Notes under the pieces: model-generated
Told to the model about the DNA's origin: nothing
The model's input: the letters and a program-made list of their open reading frames with translations, nothing else
Databases searched by the model: none
Translations under genes and position numbers: made by a program
Assembly: GCA_001898825.1 (NCBI GenBank)
Contig: MKVK01000052.1
Location: 1 to 39,663, forward strand
Length of the DNA stretch: 39,663 nucleotides
Direction: 5' to 3'
Source of the DNA: Magnetospirillum sp. 64-120
Lineage (GTDB): Bacteria > Pseudomonadota > Alphaproteobacteria > Rhodospirillales > Magnetospirillaceae
In this document: one piece after another, positions 7,045 through 15,111 of the stretch
Position numbering within the stretch: the stretch's first letter is position 1
How the letters are laid out: each line of letters begins with the position of its first letter

Positions 7045-7875
7045 ATGGCTGGCATGGACAGCCAGATCAATAGCCCCGCCGCGGGCCTGGGTCAGCCCCG
7101 AGACCTCGCCACCCATTTCATGGAATGTGGGGCGCTGAACACCAATCTGACCCTGGCGCCCGGCGCCCGCATGGTCATCACCGACGACTTCCTGGGCGGC
7201 CAGGTCGCCGATCTGGCGGCCATTTCCATGGCCGCCATCGTGGCGCGGGATGGCATGGTGGCCAAGGCGGCGATTCTGCCTTTGGGGCTGGCGGCCAGCA
7301 AGCTGAAGGCGTCGGAACGGGCTAAATATGAACGCCTGTTCGCGCTGATCGAAGAAACCGCCTTTGATTCGGGCGTGCGCGAATCGGCGGAAAGCCTGAT
7401 CCATGCCAAGTTCCGCGAAAACCAGATCAAGGAACTGGCGGCCGAACTGGGCGGCACCGTGGGGCCGGCGCGTCAGCGGTACAAGGCCTTTTTGGACGTG
7501 GTCAAACTGCTGACCGAAAAGAAGATTTCCGAAGCCCTGTTCCTGGACGAATTCATGGACTTCACCCGGGCGGTGGCGGGCAAGCTGGATTTCGGCATTT
7601 ATTCCATGTGCGTGGACCGGCTGTTCGTTTCCGAACGCATTCCGGTGATGGTCAAGGCGTCGCTGCTGCGTGAAATCTGCGCCTATCCGCCGTTGATCCG
7701 CAAGGAACTGGTGACCAACCTGCTGTCCTCGCCCCAGGCCGATCCGGAATTGGTGCGCTATGCCCGCCAGGAAGTGGCCAATGTTTTGACCCGCGAGCAG
7801 TTGACGGAAATCTTCCTGTTCACCACCTTGAAGCTTGCCTGGGCGGCGCAAAAGGACCGCCCGCGCACCGCCTGA
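7045..7875 (+). CDS. Hypothetical protein downstream of tusE/dsrC-like gene (276 aa)
   Basis: I do not recognise the family. The protein is soluble, without signal peptide or clear membrane segments. It is mostly helical in character, with charged stretches such as KASERAKYERLFALIEE and LLTEKKISEALFLDEFMDF. The first 60 residues look different, with a hydrophobic beta-rich stretch. Codon use is host-like. The ATG at 7045 overlaps no other gene, and ATG 7054 is an alternative. It sits between the single-cysteine TusE/DsrC gene (37 bp gap) and a quinone-oxidoreductase-like gene (20 bp gap), all rightward, so the three may be cotranscribed and this protein may act with the sulfur carrier. Confidence 0.75.
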   Translation: MAGMDSQINSPAAGLGQPRDLATHFMECGALNTNLTLAPGARMVITDDFLGGQVADLAAISMAAIVARDGMVAKAAILPLGLAASKLKASERAKYERLFALIEETAFDSGVRESAESLIHAKFRENQIKELAAELGGTVGPARQRYKAFLDVVKLLTEKKISEALFLDEFMDFTRAVAGKLDFGIYSMCVDRLFVSERIPVMVKASLLREICAYPPLIRKELVTNLLSSPQADPELVRYARQEVANVLTREQLTEIFLFTTLKLAWAAQKDRPRTA

Positions 7876-7895
7876 TAAAAGCCCAAGGATTTTTC

Positions 7896-8861
7896 ATGCA
7901 AGCCGTGGTTTGTCCCGCCTTCGGCGCCGCGTTGGAATGGCGCGACGTCGAACCCGTACCTTTGTCCGCTGGCCAAGTGCGTATCCAGGTTGCCGCCGCC
8001 GGGGTGAATTTCGCCGATTCCCTGGCCATTGCCGGCAAGTACCAGGAAAAGATGGAACCTCCCTTCACCCCCGGCCTGGAATTGGCGGGAACCGTGGTGG
8101 AAGTGGCGGAAAACGTGCCCGATCTGCGGGTGGGCGACCGGGTGATGGCCAATGTCAGCGGCGGCGCCTTCGCCAGCCATTGCGTCGCCCATTGGACCGA
8201 CGTGCACAAATTGCCCGACAGTCTTGATTTCGTTGCCGCCGCCGGCTTTCCGGTGGCCTATGGAACCTCGCATCTGGGGCTGCTGAAAGCCGGGCTGAAG
8301 GCCGGCGAGACCCTGGTCGTCCATGGTGCCGCCGGCGGCGTCGGGCTGACGGCGGTGGAAATCGGCGTTGCCATGGGGGCAAGGGTGATCGCCACGGCGG
8401 GCGGCCCGGAAAAAGTTCAGGTGGCCCTGGATCACGGTGCCCATCACGGTATCGACTACAAGTCCCAGGATATCCGCGAAACCGTCAAGGCGCTGACCGA
8501 CGGGCGCGGCGCCGACGTGATCTATGATCCCGTCGGCGGTGACGTCTTCGACGCGTCCCTGCGATGCGTCGCCCCTGACGGCCGTATCCTGGTCATCGGC
8601 TTCGCTTCGGGCACCGTCCCGCAGATCCCCGCCAACCACCTGCTGGTCAAGAACGTCACGGTGATCGGCTATTGGTGGGGGGCATATCGCAAGATCAATC
8701 CCATGCTGGTACGTGACAGCATGGCCGCCGCCCTGGATCTGTGGGCGCAGGGCAAGCTGCGGCCCCATGTCAGCCAGGTGCTGAAGCTGTCGCAGGCGGC
8801 AGAGGCCATCGGACTTTTGAAGTCCCGCGCCAGCACCGGCAAGGTGGTTCTGGTTCCGTAA
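7896..8861 (+). CDS. NADPH:quinone oxidoreductase-like MDR protein
   Basis: The 321-residue protein belongs to the zinc-independent medium-chain dehydrogenase/reductase family. It has a GroES-like N-terminal domain (AAAGVNFADSLAIAGKYQ, then the PGLELAGTV segment). A Rossmann fold follows, with the nucleotide motif HGAAGGVGLTAVEIG, a typical zeta-crystallin/quinone-reductase signature. The cysteines that bind catalytic zinc in alcohol dehydrogenases are missing. Members reduce quinones or enoyl compounds with NADPH. It follows the 276-residue gene by 20 bp and is closed by a good terminator at 8866-8893. The exact substrate is unknown. Confidence 0.88.
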   Translation: MQAVVCPAFGAALEWRDVEPVPLSAGQVRIQVAAAGVNFADSLAIAGKYQEKMEPPFTPGLELAGTVVEVAENVPDLRVGDRVMANVSGGAFASHCVAHWTDVHKLPDSLDFVAAAGFPVAYGTSHLGLLKAGLKAGETLVVHGAAGGVGLTAVEIGVAMGARVIATAGGPEKVQVALDHGAHHGIDYKSQDIRETVKALTDGRGADVIYDPVGGDVFDASLRCVAPDGRILVIGFASGTVPQIPANHLLVKNVTVIGYWWGAYRKINPMLVRDSMAAALDLWAQGKLRPHVSQVLKLSQAAEAIGLLKSRASTGKVVLVP

Positions 8862-8865
8862 AAAC

Positions 8866-8893
8866 GAAAAAGCCGCCCGTCAGGGGCGGCTTT
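8866..8893. terminator. Bidirectional terminator, MDR gene / rodZ
   Basis: GCCGCCC (8872-8878) pairs with GGGCGGC (8884-8890). An A-rich left flank and TTT on the right make it usable on both strands. It lies between the convergent oxidoreductase and rodZ genes. Confidence 0.8.
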
Positions 8894-8914
8894 CTCAAAA
8901 GGGGATGGGGCCGA

Positions 8915-10054
8915 TCAGCCGCCGGTGACCAGCTTGTCGGGGTCCAGGCGGATGTCGCGGCGAACCTGACCGGCAGCCCCCAACGAGGGCACCTTCTTGC
9001 CGTCGACCAGCACGTCCAGGGCTCCGGCGTTGCCCACCATCAGGGTCAGGCCCGAGCGGTTGGGAACCGCATAGCTGTCACCCTTGCGCAGCAGTTTGCT
9101 CATCACCAACTGGCCATCCATCTCGCGCACCTGAATCCAGCAATCGTCGCCGGCGGCACTGAGCTGAACCCGAGAATCCGCGTTTTCCGTGGCGGCGGGC
9201 TTGGCCGGCTCGGTCTTGGCAGGCTCGGTCTTGGCGGGTTCGACCTTGGCCGGTTCGGCCTTCGGCGCTTCGGTTTTGGTCGGTTCGACCTTGGGGGGGG
9301 CGGTCTTGGCCGGTTCCGGCTTGACCGGCTCGGCTTTGGCGGTTTCCGTCTTTGCCGGCTCGGCCTTCGGCGTTTCGGGCTTGACGGGCTCGGTCTTGGC
9401 GGCCTTGCCGTCGTCCTCTTCCGCCGGCGGCACCACTTCGGTGTCCTTGCTGGTGGTGGGGGCCGCGGAGGCCGTGTCGGCGGGGGCGGCCTCCTGGGGC
9501 TTGACGGCTTCGCCTTCGGCCGGCTTGGGGGCTTCGGCGGCCGGTGGTTGGGTTTCGCCGGTGACGCTGGCCGGGCGGTTCAGCACGGAACTGAGGCGTT
9601 CGGGCAGGGCCGGCACCATCTCGGCCACCGAGGAATCGCGCGACGACAGCAGATACCAGCCGCCATAGGCCAGACCGGCGAGCAGCAGGCCGACGAACAG
9701 CACGGCGCCACCGGGGATGCGGCCCTCCGAGACCGGCGACGGGAAAACCAGTTCGGAACGGGAATTCAGGTCGCCAGAGGCTTCGGCGCGGAAGCGGCGC
9801 ACCATTTCCTCGCCATCCAGCGCCAGGAACTCGGCATAAGTGCGCAAAAAGCCAATGGCATAGGCGCCGCCCGGCAGGTCGCGATGGCGGCCTTCTTCCA
9901 GGGCCAGCAGATAAGGCTGACGGATACGCAGCATCGTTGCGACTTCGCTTAACGACTTGCCGGTCTTGCCTCGGGCGTTGCGCAAGCTGGTGCCGACGCT
10001 GAGCGGAGAAGGCGTCGGCGCGGCCAGGGGCTCGTCAGGGGTGGTGTCGGACAC
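8915..10054 (-). CDS. rodZ: Cytoskeleton protein RodZ
   Basis: The 379-residue protein has the RodZ layout: a cytoplasmic helix-turn-helix domain (about 20-90, including GKSLSEVATMLRIRQPYLLALEEG), one membrane segment (about 118-138), a long Pro/Lys/Glu-rich periplasmic linker, and a C-terminal DUF4115 beta domain (about 305-379, with CWIQVREMDG). RodZ links MreB to the elongation machinery and supports cell shape. The GTG at 10054 is preferred because AGGA lies nine bases upstream; longer readings lack a good site. The linker (DNA about 9186-9400) is built from repeats of the type KTEPAK/KAEPAK/KVEPAK. It is prone to length change and is probably extended and unstructured. Confidence 0.88.
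   Translation of the reverse strand: MSDTTPDEPLAAPTPSPLSVGTSLRNARGKTGKSLSEVATMLRIRQPYLLALEEGRHRDLPGGAYAIGFLRTYAEFLALDGEEMVRRFRAEASGDLNSRSELVFPSPVSEGRIPGGAVLFVGLLLAGLAYGGWYLLSSRDSSVAEMVPALPERLSSVLNRPASVTGETQPPAAEAPKPAEGEAVKPQEAAPADTASAAPTTSKDTEVVPPAEEDDGKAAKTEPVKPETPKAEPAKTETAKAEPVKPEPAKTAPPKVEPTKTEAPKAEPAKVEPAKTEPAKTEPAKPAATENADSRVQLSAAGDDCWIQVREMDGQLVMSKLLRKGDSYAVPNRSGLTLMVGNAGALDVLVDGKKVPSLGAAGQVRRDIRLDPDKLVTGG
9186..9400 (-). repeat. Imperfect Lys-Glu-Pro-Ala repeat tract in rodZ
   Basis: The DNA repeats a unit of about 15-24 bp built around GGCTCGGTCTTGGC and close variants, encoding KTEPAK, KAEPAK, KVEPAK and KPEPAK blocks. Units are degenerate at the third codon position, so the tract looks old rather than freshly expanded. 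Confidence 0.75.
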
Positions 10055-10124
10055 GGGCGTCGTTCCTGTTACCTTGATGGGGCGCCGCAAAGGGCGCAGG
10101 GGAAGGTCGCCGGCGAGGGGATCT

Positions 10125-10150
10125 CCCGTCCGCAAGACCCTGCGGACGGG
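10125..10150. repeat. Perfect 10-bp inverted repeat upstream of rodZ
   Basis: CCCGTCCGCA (10125-10134) and TGCGGACGGG (10141-10150) form a stem with a six-base loop, followed on the plus strand by ATTGTTTTAC. Only on that strand does it resemble a terminator, yet no plus-strand gene ends here. In the rodZ direction it lies about 70 bp before the start and could structure the leader or block read-through from the hydratase gene. Confidence 0.55.
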
Positions 10151-10196
10151 ATTGTTTTACAAAGACTGGGCCGGGCAGGCAACCTTTTGCAGGTGA

Positions 10197-10979
10197 TCAG
10201 CACCCTTGCCAGACGGGATTGCGCTTGCCCAGGAAGGCGTCGATGCCCTCGGCGGCATCACGGGCCATCATGTTCTCGGTCATCACCTGGGCGGCGTAAT
10301 CATAGGCATCGTCCAGGCCCATTTCGGCCTGTCGATAGAACGCTTCCTTGCCCACTTTCAGGGTGTGCGACGATTTCGACGCGATCAGGCCGGTGAAATG
10401 GGCGACCTCGCGGTCCAGGTCGTGGGCGGGGACGGCGCGGTTGACCAAGCCCCAGGCGCAGGCGGTGGCGGCGTCGACGGCATGGCCGGTCAGCAGCATT
10501 TCCATGGCCTGCTTCCGGCCCACGTTCCGCGACAGCGCCACCATGGGGGTGGAACAGAACAAGCCGATGTTGACACCGGGCGTGGCGAACTTGGCGTCGT
10601 CGGCGGCCACCGCCAAGTCGCAGGACGCGACGATCTGGCAGCCGGCGGCGGTGGCCATGGCGTGGACGCGGGCGATCACCGGGCGGGGAAAGCGGACGAT
10701 GGCCTTCATCATGCGCGAGCATTGGGAAAACACCGCACCGATCTGGTCGCGGCTTTCCAGCGACCGCATTTCCTTCAGATCGTGGCCGGCGCAGAAAGCC
10801 GGACCGTTGGCGGCCAGAACCAGCGCTTTCACCGACGGGTCGGCGGCCAATCGGGCCAGGGCCGCCTCGATTTCCGTCATCATCGCCATCGACAGCGCGT
10901 TGCGGGCCTGGGGCCGGTTCAGGGTCAGCGTGGCGACGCCGTCGACGATGGCGGTGAGAACGATAGGTTCGGTGGACAT
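10197..10979 (-). CDS. Enoyl-CoA hydratase/isomerase-family protein, catalytic Glu residues missing
   Basis: The 260-residue protein has the crotonase fold signatures: RPQARNALS near residue 25, the CoA-binding FCAGHDLKEM and the HAMATAAGCQIVASCDLA helix. It resembles the ECHDC3-like branch. In classical hydratases the catalytic glutamates lie in the GGGCEL and PE segments. Here the first is glutamine (AAGCQIVASCD) and the second is glycine (TPGVNIG), so ordinary hydration of enoyl-CoA is doubtful. It may act on another acyl-CoA or be a non-hydratase crotonase. It is divergent from a PaaI-type thioesterase gene, with two palindromes in the shared promoter region. The start ATG at 10979 is preceded by AAGGGAGGCC. 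Confidence 0.88.
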   Translation of the reverse strand: MSTEPIVLTAIVDGVATLTLNRPQARNALSMAMMTEIEAALARLAADPSVKALVLAANGPAFCAGHDLKEMRSLESRDQIGAVFSQCSRMMKAIVRFPRPVIARVHAMATAAGCQIVASCDLAVAADDAKFATPGVNIGLFCSTPMVALSRNVGRKQAMEMLLTGHAVDAATACAWGLVNRAVPAHDLDREVAHFTGLIASKSSHTLKVGKEAFYRQAEMGLDDAYDYAAQVMTENMMARDAAEGIDAFLGKRNPVWQGC

Positions 10980-11010
10980 CTGGCCTCCCTTGTCATGGGC
11001 TTCAAGTTCA

Positions 11011-11025
11011 GGGCACAGTGTGCCC
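11011..11025. promoter_or_regulatory. Perfect palindrome in the divergent hydratase/thioesterase promoter region
   Basis: GGGCACA and TGTGCCC form perfect 7-bp arms around a single central base. It lies 32 bp from the hydratase start and 38 bp from the thioesterase start, so a protein bound here could affect both genes. Confidence 0.5.
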
Positions 11026-11029
11026 AGGA

Positions 11030-11043
11030 AACGATCGATCGTT
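11030..11043. promoter_or_regulatory. Candidate TetR-type operator
   Basis: AACGATCGATCGTT is a perfect 14-bp palindrome, 20 bp before the thioesterase start. AACGATCGTT-like palindromes are common binding sites of TetR-family repressors of acyl-CoA metabolism. That assignment is inference; no TetR gene is in the window. Confidence 0.55.
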
Positions 11044-11062
11044 CAATAACCCAGAGGACGCC

Positions 11063-11473
11063 ATGGCCGCCATTTCGGTTGCAGAATTCAATGCCGACTT
11101 CCTGCCCAAGGTTCCCATGGCCGCCAATATCGGTATCCGGGCCACCGAATTGGTGAAGAACGAGGCCCGGCTGCTAATGCCGTTTTCCGACGCCTTGGCG
11201 CGGCCGGTGAACACGGTCAGCGGTCCGGCCTTGATGACTTTGGCCGACGTCGCCGCTTGGGCGGTGGTGTTGACGGTGATCGGGCGTCAGGAAATGGCGG
11301 TGACCACCAGCCTGACCATGAATTTCCTGCGTATGCCGGGATCGGCGGATATCGTCGCCGAGGCGAAGATTCTGAAGATGGGACGGCGTCTGGCGGTATC
11401 CGCCATCGAGCTGATCCGTGCCGACACCGATGATCTGGTGGCCCATGCCACCGCCACCTACGCCATTCCGTGA
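11063..11473 (+). CDS. PaaI-type hotdog-fold thioesterase
   Basis: The 136-residue protein fits the 4HBT/PaaI hotdog family. The central helix region reads NTVSGPALMTLADVAAWAVVL, and the following strand (MAVTTSLTMNFLRMP) matches the usual T-x-x-x-N-F/Y-x-R-P-like pattern. Members hydrolyse aryl- or acyl-CoA thioesters in the cytoplasm, often to free CoA from dead-end products. The ATG at 11063 follows AGAGGACGCC. It is divergent from the unusual hydratase homologue and shares its operator region, so the two probably belong to one acyl-CoA pathway. Confidence 0.82.
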   Translation: MAAISVAEFNADFLPKVPMAANIGIRATELVKNEARLLMPFSDALARPVNTVSGPALMTLADVAAWAVVLTVIGRQEMAVTTSLTMNFLRMPGSADIVAEAKILKMGRRLAVSAIELIRADTDDLVAHATATYAIP

Positions 11474-11490
11474 CGGATGGAAGGCGGGGG

Positions 11491-11706
11491 CTATTCCAGG
11501 CTTTGCGTCACCACTTGCAGCTTGTCCGGCGAATCGGCAAGCAGGTTCAGCACCACGGTGCCAGATTCGTTGCGGACCATCAGTTCACAGAACCAAACGC
11601 CGGTGTCGACTTCGCGCGGGGTGGAAATCTCGACGCGCGAAACGTTCTCCACGTCCATGGACAGGGAATGATTGTCGCGAAAGGAAATGGCGGCGACGGT
11701 TTGCAT
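11491..11706 (-). CDS. Small hypothetical protein downstream of ptsP (71 aa)
   Basis: The ATG at 11706 is preceded by GGGAGACCGTC, a good ribosome binding site. The protein is acidic and probably beta-rich, with no signal peptide or membrane segment and one cysteine (VWFCELMVRNES). No known family is recognised. It lies 95 bp after ptsP in the same direction and converges on the thioesterase gene, leaving 17 bp between the two stops. Confidence 0.65.
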   Translation of the reverse strand: MQTVAAISFRDNHSLSMDVENVSRVEISTPREVDTGVWFCELMVRNESGTVVLNLLADSPDKLQVVTQSLE

Positions 11707-11801
11707 GACGGTCTCCCGGTGATTCGACCCCGCGAACAGGCTGGCCGAAACCGGGACTGCCGTCAATGTGTGCGCAGTACGGGATAACTTCGTGAGTATC
11801 C

Positions 11802-14066
11802 CTAAAGGATCACTTGGTGATCCAGGGCGAAGGCCCGCAGGCGGTCGCGCAGCGAACGGTCGGGCAGCTTCAGCAGGTGGTCCAGATAAGCCCGCACCGG
11901 GGTTACCGACAGCGACCGGATCATGGTCTTGACCGGGCCGACGCTGGGGGCCGACACCGACAGCACGCGGACGCCACAGGCCAGCAGCGCCATGGCTTCC
12001 AGGGGACGTCCGGCCATTTCGCCGCAGACCGACAGGCTGACGCCGGCGGCGTCGCACTTGGCCGCCACATAGCGCATGAAGGTCAACAGGCCGGGCGACA
12101 GCGGGTCGTAGCGGTCGGCGATGCGCGGGTTGCCCCGGTCCACCGCATAAAGGAACTGGGTCAGGTCGTTGGACCCGATGGAAATGAAATCCACCAGCGG
12201 CAGCAGCGAATCCATCTGGAAAGCCAAAGCCGGGACTTCCAGCATGGTGCCGACCCTAAGCTTGCTGGGTAGCGGGTGGCCGTGTTCCGCCTCGTGGGCG
12301 ATTTCCATGTCCAGCAGACGCCGGGCCTGAACCAGTTCGGCGACCTCGGCGACCATGGGGAACATGATGGACAACTCGCGCCCTTGGGCGGCGCGTAACA
12401 GGGCGCGCAACTGGTGGCGCATCACCGCCGGCCGGTCAAGGGTGATGCGGATGGACCGCCAGCCCAGGGCCGGGTTGTCCTCTTCATAGGGGTTCCAATA
12501 GGGCAGCACCTTGTCACCGCCCACATCCAGGGTACGGAACACCACCTGCTTGCCCGAGGCCTGATCGATGATCTTCTTGTAAAGGATGGTCTGCGCCTCG
12601 ACGTCGGGCAGGGCGTTGCGGGCCATGAACGGCAATTCGGTGCGGTAAAGGCCGATGCCGTCGGCGCCGCTGTCGGCCAGATGCTGCAGGTCCAGCAGCA
12701 GGCCGGCGTTCATCATCAGCCGTACGGCGATGCCGTCCCGGGTGATGGCCGGCAGGTCTTTCAGCTTGGCGTAATGGGCGGCGCGGCGCTGGCGCACCGA
12801 CAGCGCGTCGGAAAAGATGTCGCGGATGTCGTCGCTGGGCCGCAGGAACACTTGGCCGTTGTCGCCGTCGATGACCACCGGGTCCAGGGACTCGACCTTG
12901 TCCAGCGCCTCCTTGCAGCGGCCGACCACCGGAATGTCGAGCGCGCGGGCGACGATGGCCACGTGCATGGTCGGGCTGCCTTCTTCCATGACCAGGCCGC
13001 GCAGGCGCTTGGGGTCATAGTCGAACAATTCCATCGGCCCCATGGAGCGGGCGAACAAGATGGCGTCGGCCGGCAACTCGCCCCGCGCCGCCGAGCCGCT
13101 TTCGCCCGACAGATTCTGCAGCAGACGGTTGGCCAGATCCTCGAAATCGTGCAGGCGTTCGCGCAGGTACGGGTCGGTGATCTGGCTCATGCGGGCACGC
13201 ATGTCCTCGTGCACCTTCTGCACCGCGGCTTCCGCGGTCAGGCCGGTCTTGATGGCTTCGCCGATCTTGCCCAGCCAGCCCTTGTCCTCGGTGAACATGC
13301 GATAGGTTTCAAGCACGTCGCGGTGTTCGCCGTCACGCATTTCGGGGCGCGAGAACAAATCGTCCAACGCCTTCTTGATGTTGGCCAGCGCCGTCTTCAG
13401 CCGGTCGTGCTCGACATCGGGGTCTTCGGCCACCAGGCGACGGATGATGATGCGCGGATTGTGCAAGATGGCGGTGCCGATGCCGACGCCGCCGTTCAGG
13501 CGGATGCCTTCCAGACGCAGCGGCAGCAGGGCGTTGCCGTCCACCGGCGTCAGTTCCTCGCGGCTGACCAGCTCGCCCGAGGCCACCAGTTCGGCCAGCA
13601 CCATGGCCACCGTTTCCATGGTCTCGATTTCTTCGTCGGTGTAATGGCGCATGGTGCGGTTTTGGACCACCAGCACGCCGACGACGCGGCCGCCCCGGAT
13701 GATGGGCACGCCCATCAGCGAGTGGAAAATCTCTTCACCGGTTTCCGGGCGATAGGCGAAATTGGGATGGCTTTGGGCGTCGGCCAGGGCCAACGGCCGG
13801 GCATGGGCGGCGATGTCGCCCACCAGACCTTCGCCCACCCGCAGGCGGGTGTTGTGGATGGCGCCCTTTTTCAGGCCTTCGGTGGCGAACAGTTCCAGCA
13901 CTTCGCCGGCGCGCATGACATAGCACGAGCACACTTCGGCGACCATGTCGGCGGCGATCAGGCCGACGACGCGGCTTAGGCGTTCCTCGGCGCTGCCGCC
14001 ACCGGCCATGACGTCGCGCAGCCGTGCCAGCAGGCGGCGCGAAACCGAAGGCGCCGCCGGGCTCAT
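11802..14066 (-). CDS. ptsP: Phosphoenolpyruvate-protein phosphotransferase PtsP (EI-Ntr)
   Basis: The 754-residue protein has an N-terminal GAF domain (about 20-155), then the enzyme I core: an HPr-binding/swivelling domain with the phosphorylated histidine near residue 368 (SPTMHVAIVAR), and a PEP-binding barrel (GADGIGLYRTELPF; VGTMLEVPALAFQMD; GSNDLTQFLYAVDR; the SVCGEMAG motif). EI-Ntr phosphorylates NPr, which passes phosphate to EIIA-Ntr to regulate nitrogen, potassium and envelope functions; GAF binds glutamine or 2-oxoglutarate in studied cases. The ATG at 14066 overlaps the stop of the nitronate monooxygenase gene by one base (TGATG). A GTG one codon upstream is less likely. lysC lies just upstream, as in many alphaproteobacteria. 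Confidence 0.93.
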   Translation of the reverse strand: MSPAAPSVSRRLLARLRDVMAGGGSAEERLSRVVGLIAADMVAEVCSCYVMRAGEVLELFATEGLKKGAIHNTRLRVGEGLVGDIAAHARPLALADAQSHPNFAYRPETGEEIFHSLMGVPIIRGGRVVGVLVVQNRTMRHYTDEEIETMETVAMVLAELVASGELVSREELTPVDGNALLPLRLEGIRLNGGVGIGTAILHNPRIIIRRLVAEDPDVEHDRLKTALANIKKALDDLFSRPEMRDGEHRDVLETYRMFTEDKGWLGKIGEAIKTGLTAEAAVQKVHEDMRARMSQITDPYLRERLHDFEDLANRLLQNLSGESGSAARGELPADAILFARSMGPMELFDYDPKRLRGLVMEEGSPTMHVAIVARALDIPVVGRCKEALDKVESLDPVVIDGDNGQVFLRPSDDIRDIFSDALSVRQRRAAHYAKLKDLPAITRDGIAVRLMMNAGLLLDLQHLADSGADGIGLYRTELPFMARNALPDVEAQTILYKKIIDQASGKQVVFRTLDVGGDKVLPYWNPYEEDNPALGWRSIRITLDRPAVMRHQLRALLRAAQGRELSIMFPMVAEVAELVQARRLLDMEIAHEAEHGHPLPSKLRVGTMLEVPALAFQMDSLLPLVDFISIGSNDLTQFLYAVDRGNPRIADRYDPLSPGLLTFMRYVAAKCDAAGVSLSVCGEMAGRPLEAMALLACGVRVLSVSAPSVGPVKTMIRSLSVTPVRAYLDHLLKLPDRSLRDRLRAFALDHQVIL

Positions 14067-15097
14067 CACGACAATCCCTGTCGGGCGGCCAGGGCGCTTT
14101 GCGCCTGGTCCAGCAATTCGACGAAAATTTCCGCACAGGGCTGAATCTTGCTAACCATGCCGACGCTTTGACCGGCCATCACCGATCCCAGTTCCACGTC
14201 GCCGTCGATGACGGCACGGCGCAGCGCGCCGGCCCAGTAGTGCTCGATTTCAAGCTGGGCGTCCTTTTGCTCCAGCTCGCCGGTCCGATAGCGGGTGATG
14301 ATTTCGTGCTGGAACTCGATGAAGCGCTTGGTGCCTTCGTTGGCAAGGGCGCGCACCGGGATCACCGGGAAAGCCGGGTCCACCTGGGTGGTGGGGACCG
14401 CGTCGCGGGCGGCGGCCTTGATGAAGGCCTGCTTGAAATTGGGGTGCGCCACGCATTCCTCGGCGCAGACGAAGCGTGTCCCCAACTGCACCCCGGCGGC
14501 ACCCATTTCCAGATAGCCGACGATGGCTTCGCCGCGACCGATGCCGCCGGCGACGAAGATCGGCAACTGCTCGGCCATCACCGGCAGGATTTCCTGGGCC
14601 AGAACGCTGGTGGAAACCGGGCCGATATGGCCGCCGGCCTCGGCGCCCTCGATGACCAGGGCGTCGACGCCCGAGCGCGCCAATTTCTTGGCCAGCACCA
14701 AGGCGGGGGCGAAGCACACCACTTTGGCGCCGGTGTCCTTGGCCCGCTTGATGGCGGCGGCGCTGGGCAGCCCGCCGGCCAGCACGATATGGCTGACGTG
14801 GTTGGCGCCGCAGACGTCGATCAGCTCGTCCAATTGCGGATGCATGGTGATCAGGTTGACGCCGAAGGGCTTGGCGGTCAGAGCCTGGGTGGCGATGATC
14901 TCTTCCGCCAAGCGGGCAGGCTCCATCGAGCCGCAGGCGATGACGCCAAAGCCGCCGGCGTTCGAGATGGCTGCCACAAGGTGACGTTCCGAGACCCAGG
15001 ACATGGCGCCGCCCATGATGGCGTAATCCGTGCCCAGGAACTCGCGTCCCCGTTGCCACAGCCGGTCCAGCCGTCCCAGGCTAGCCATCGCCGTCAT
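14066..15097 (-). CDS. Nitronate monooxygenase family protein (2-nitropropane dioxygenase-like)
   Basis: The 343-residue FMN-dependent TIM-barrel protein shows the family pattern: [34 protein letters not shown] with the phosphate-binding glycines and conserved histidine, [11 protein letters not shown], and [16 protein letters not shown]. Enzymes of this class oxidise nitronates using O2 and FMN; related proteins act as enoyl-ACP reductases (FabK), but context gives no support for that. It is placed between lysC (14 bp gap) and ptsP (one-base stop/start overlap), so all three are probably cotranscribed. The ATG at 15097 is used; a second ATG at 15088 is possible. Confidence 0.88.
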   Translation of the reverse strand: MTAMASLGRLDRLWQRGREFLGTDYAIMGGAMSWVSERHLVAAISNAGGFGVIACGSMEPARLAEEIIATQALTAKPFGVNLITMHPQLDELIDVCGANHVSHIVLAGGLPSAAAIKRAKDTGAKVVCFAPALVLAKKLARSGVDALVIEGAEAGGHIGPVSTSVLAQEILPVMAEQLPIFVAGGIGRGEAIVGYLEMGAAGVQLGTRFVCAEECVAHPNFKQAFIKAAARDAVPTTQVDPAFPVIPVRALANEGTKRFIEFQHEIITRYRTGELEQKDAQLEIEHYWAGALRRAVIDGDVELGSVMAGQSVGMVSKIQPCAEIFVELLDQAQSALAARQGLS

Positions 15098-15111
15098 CCG
15101 ATCACCCGAGG

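Noticed and set aside
9186-9400. Repeats resembling a short tandem or CRISPR-like array
   Set aside because: Units are degenerate, have no unique spacers and are in frame within the rodZ linker.
12414-13979. Long open frame (about 520 codons) on the plus strand opposite ptsP
   Set aside because: It is His/Gln/Asp-rich with no domain, mirrors the codon bias of ptsP, and ptsP has all catalytic motifs. Such antisense frames are expected in GC-rich DNA.
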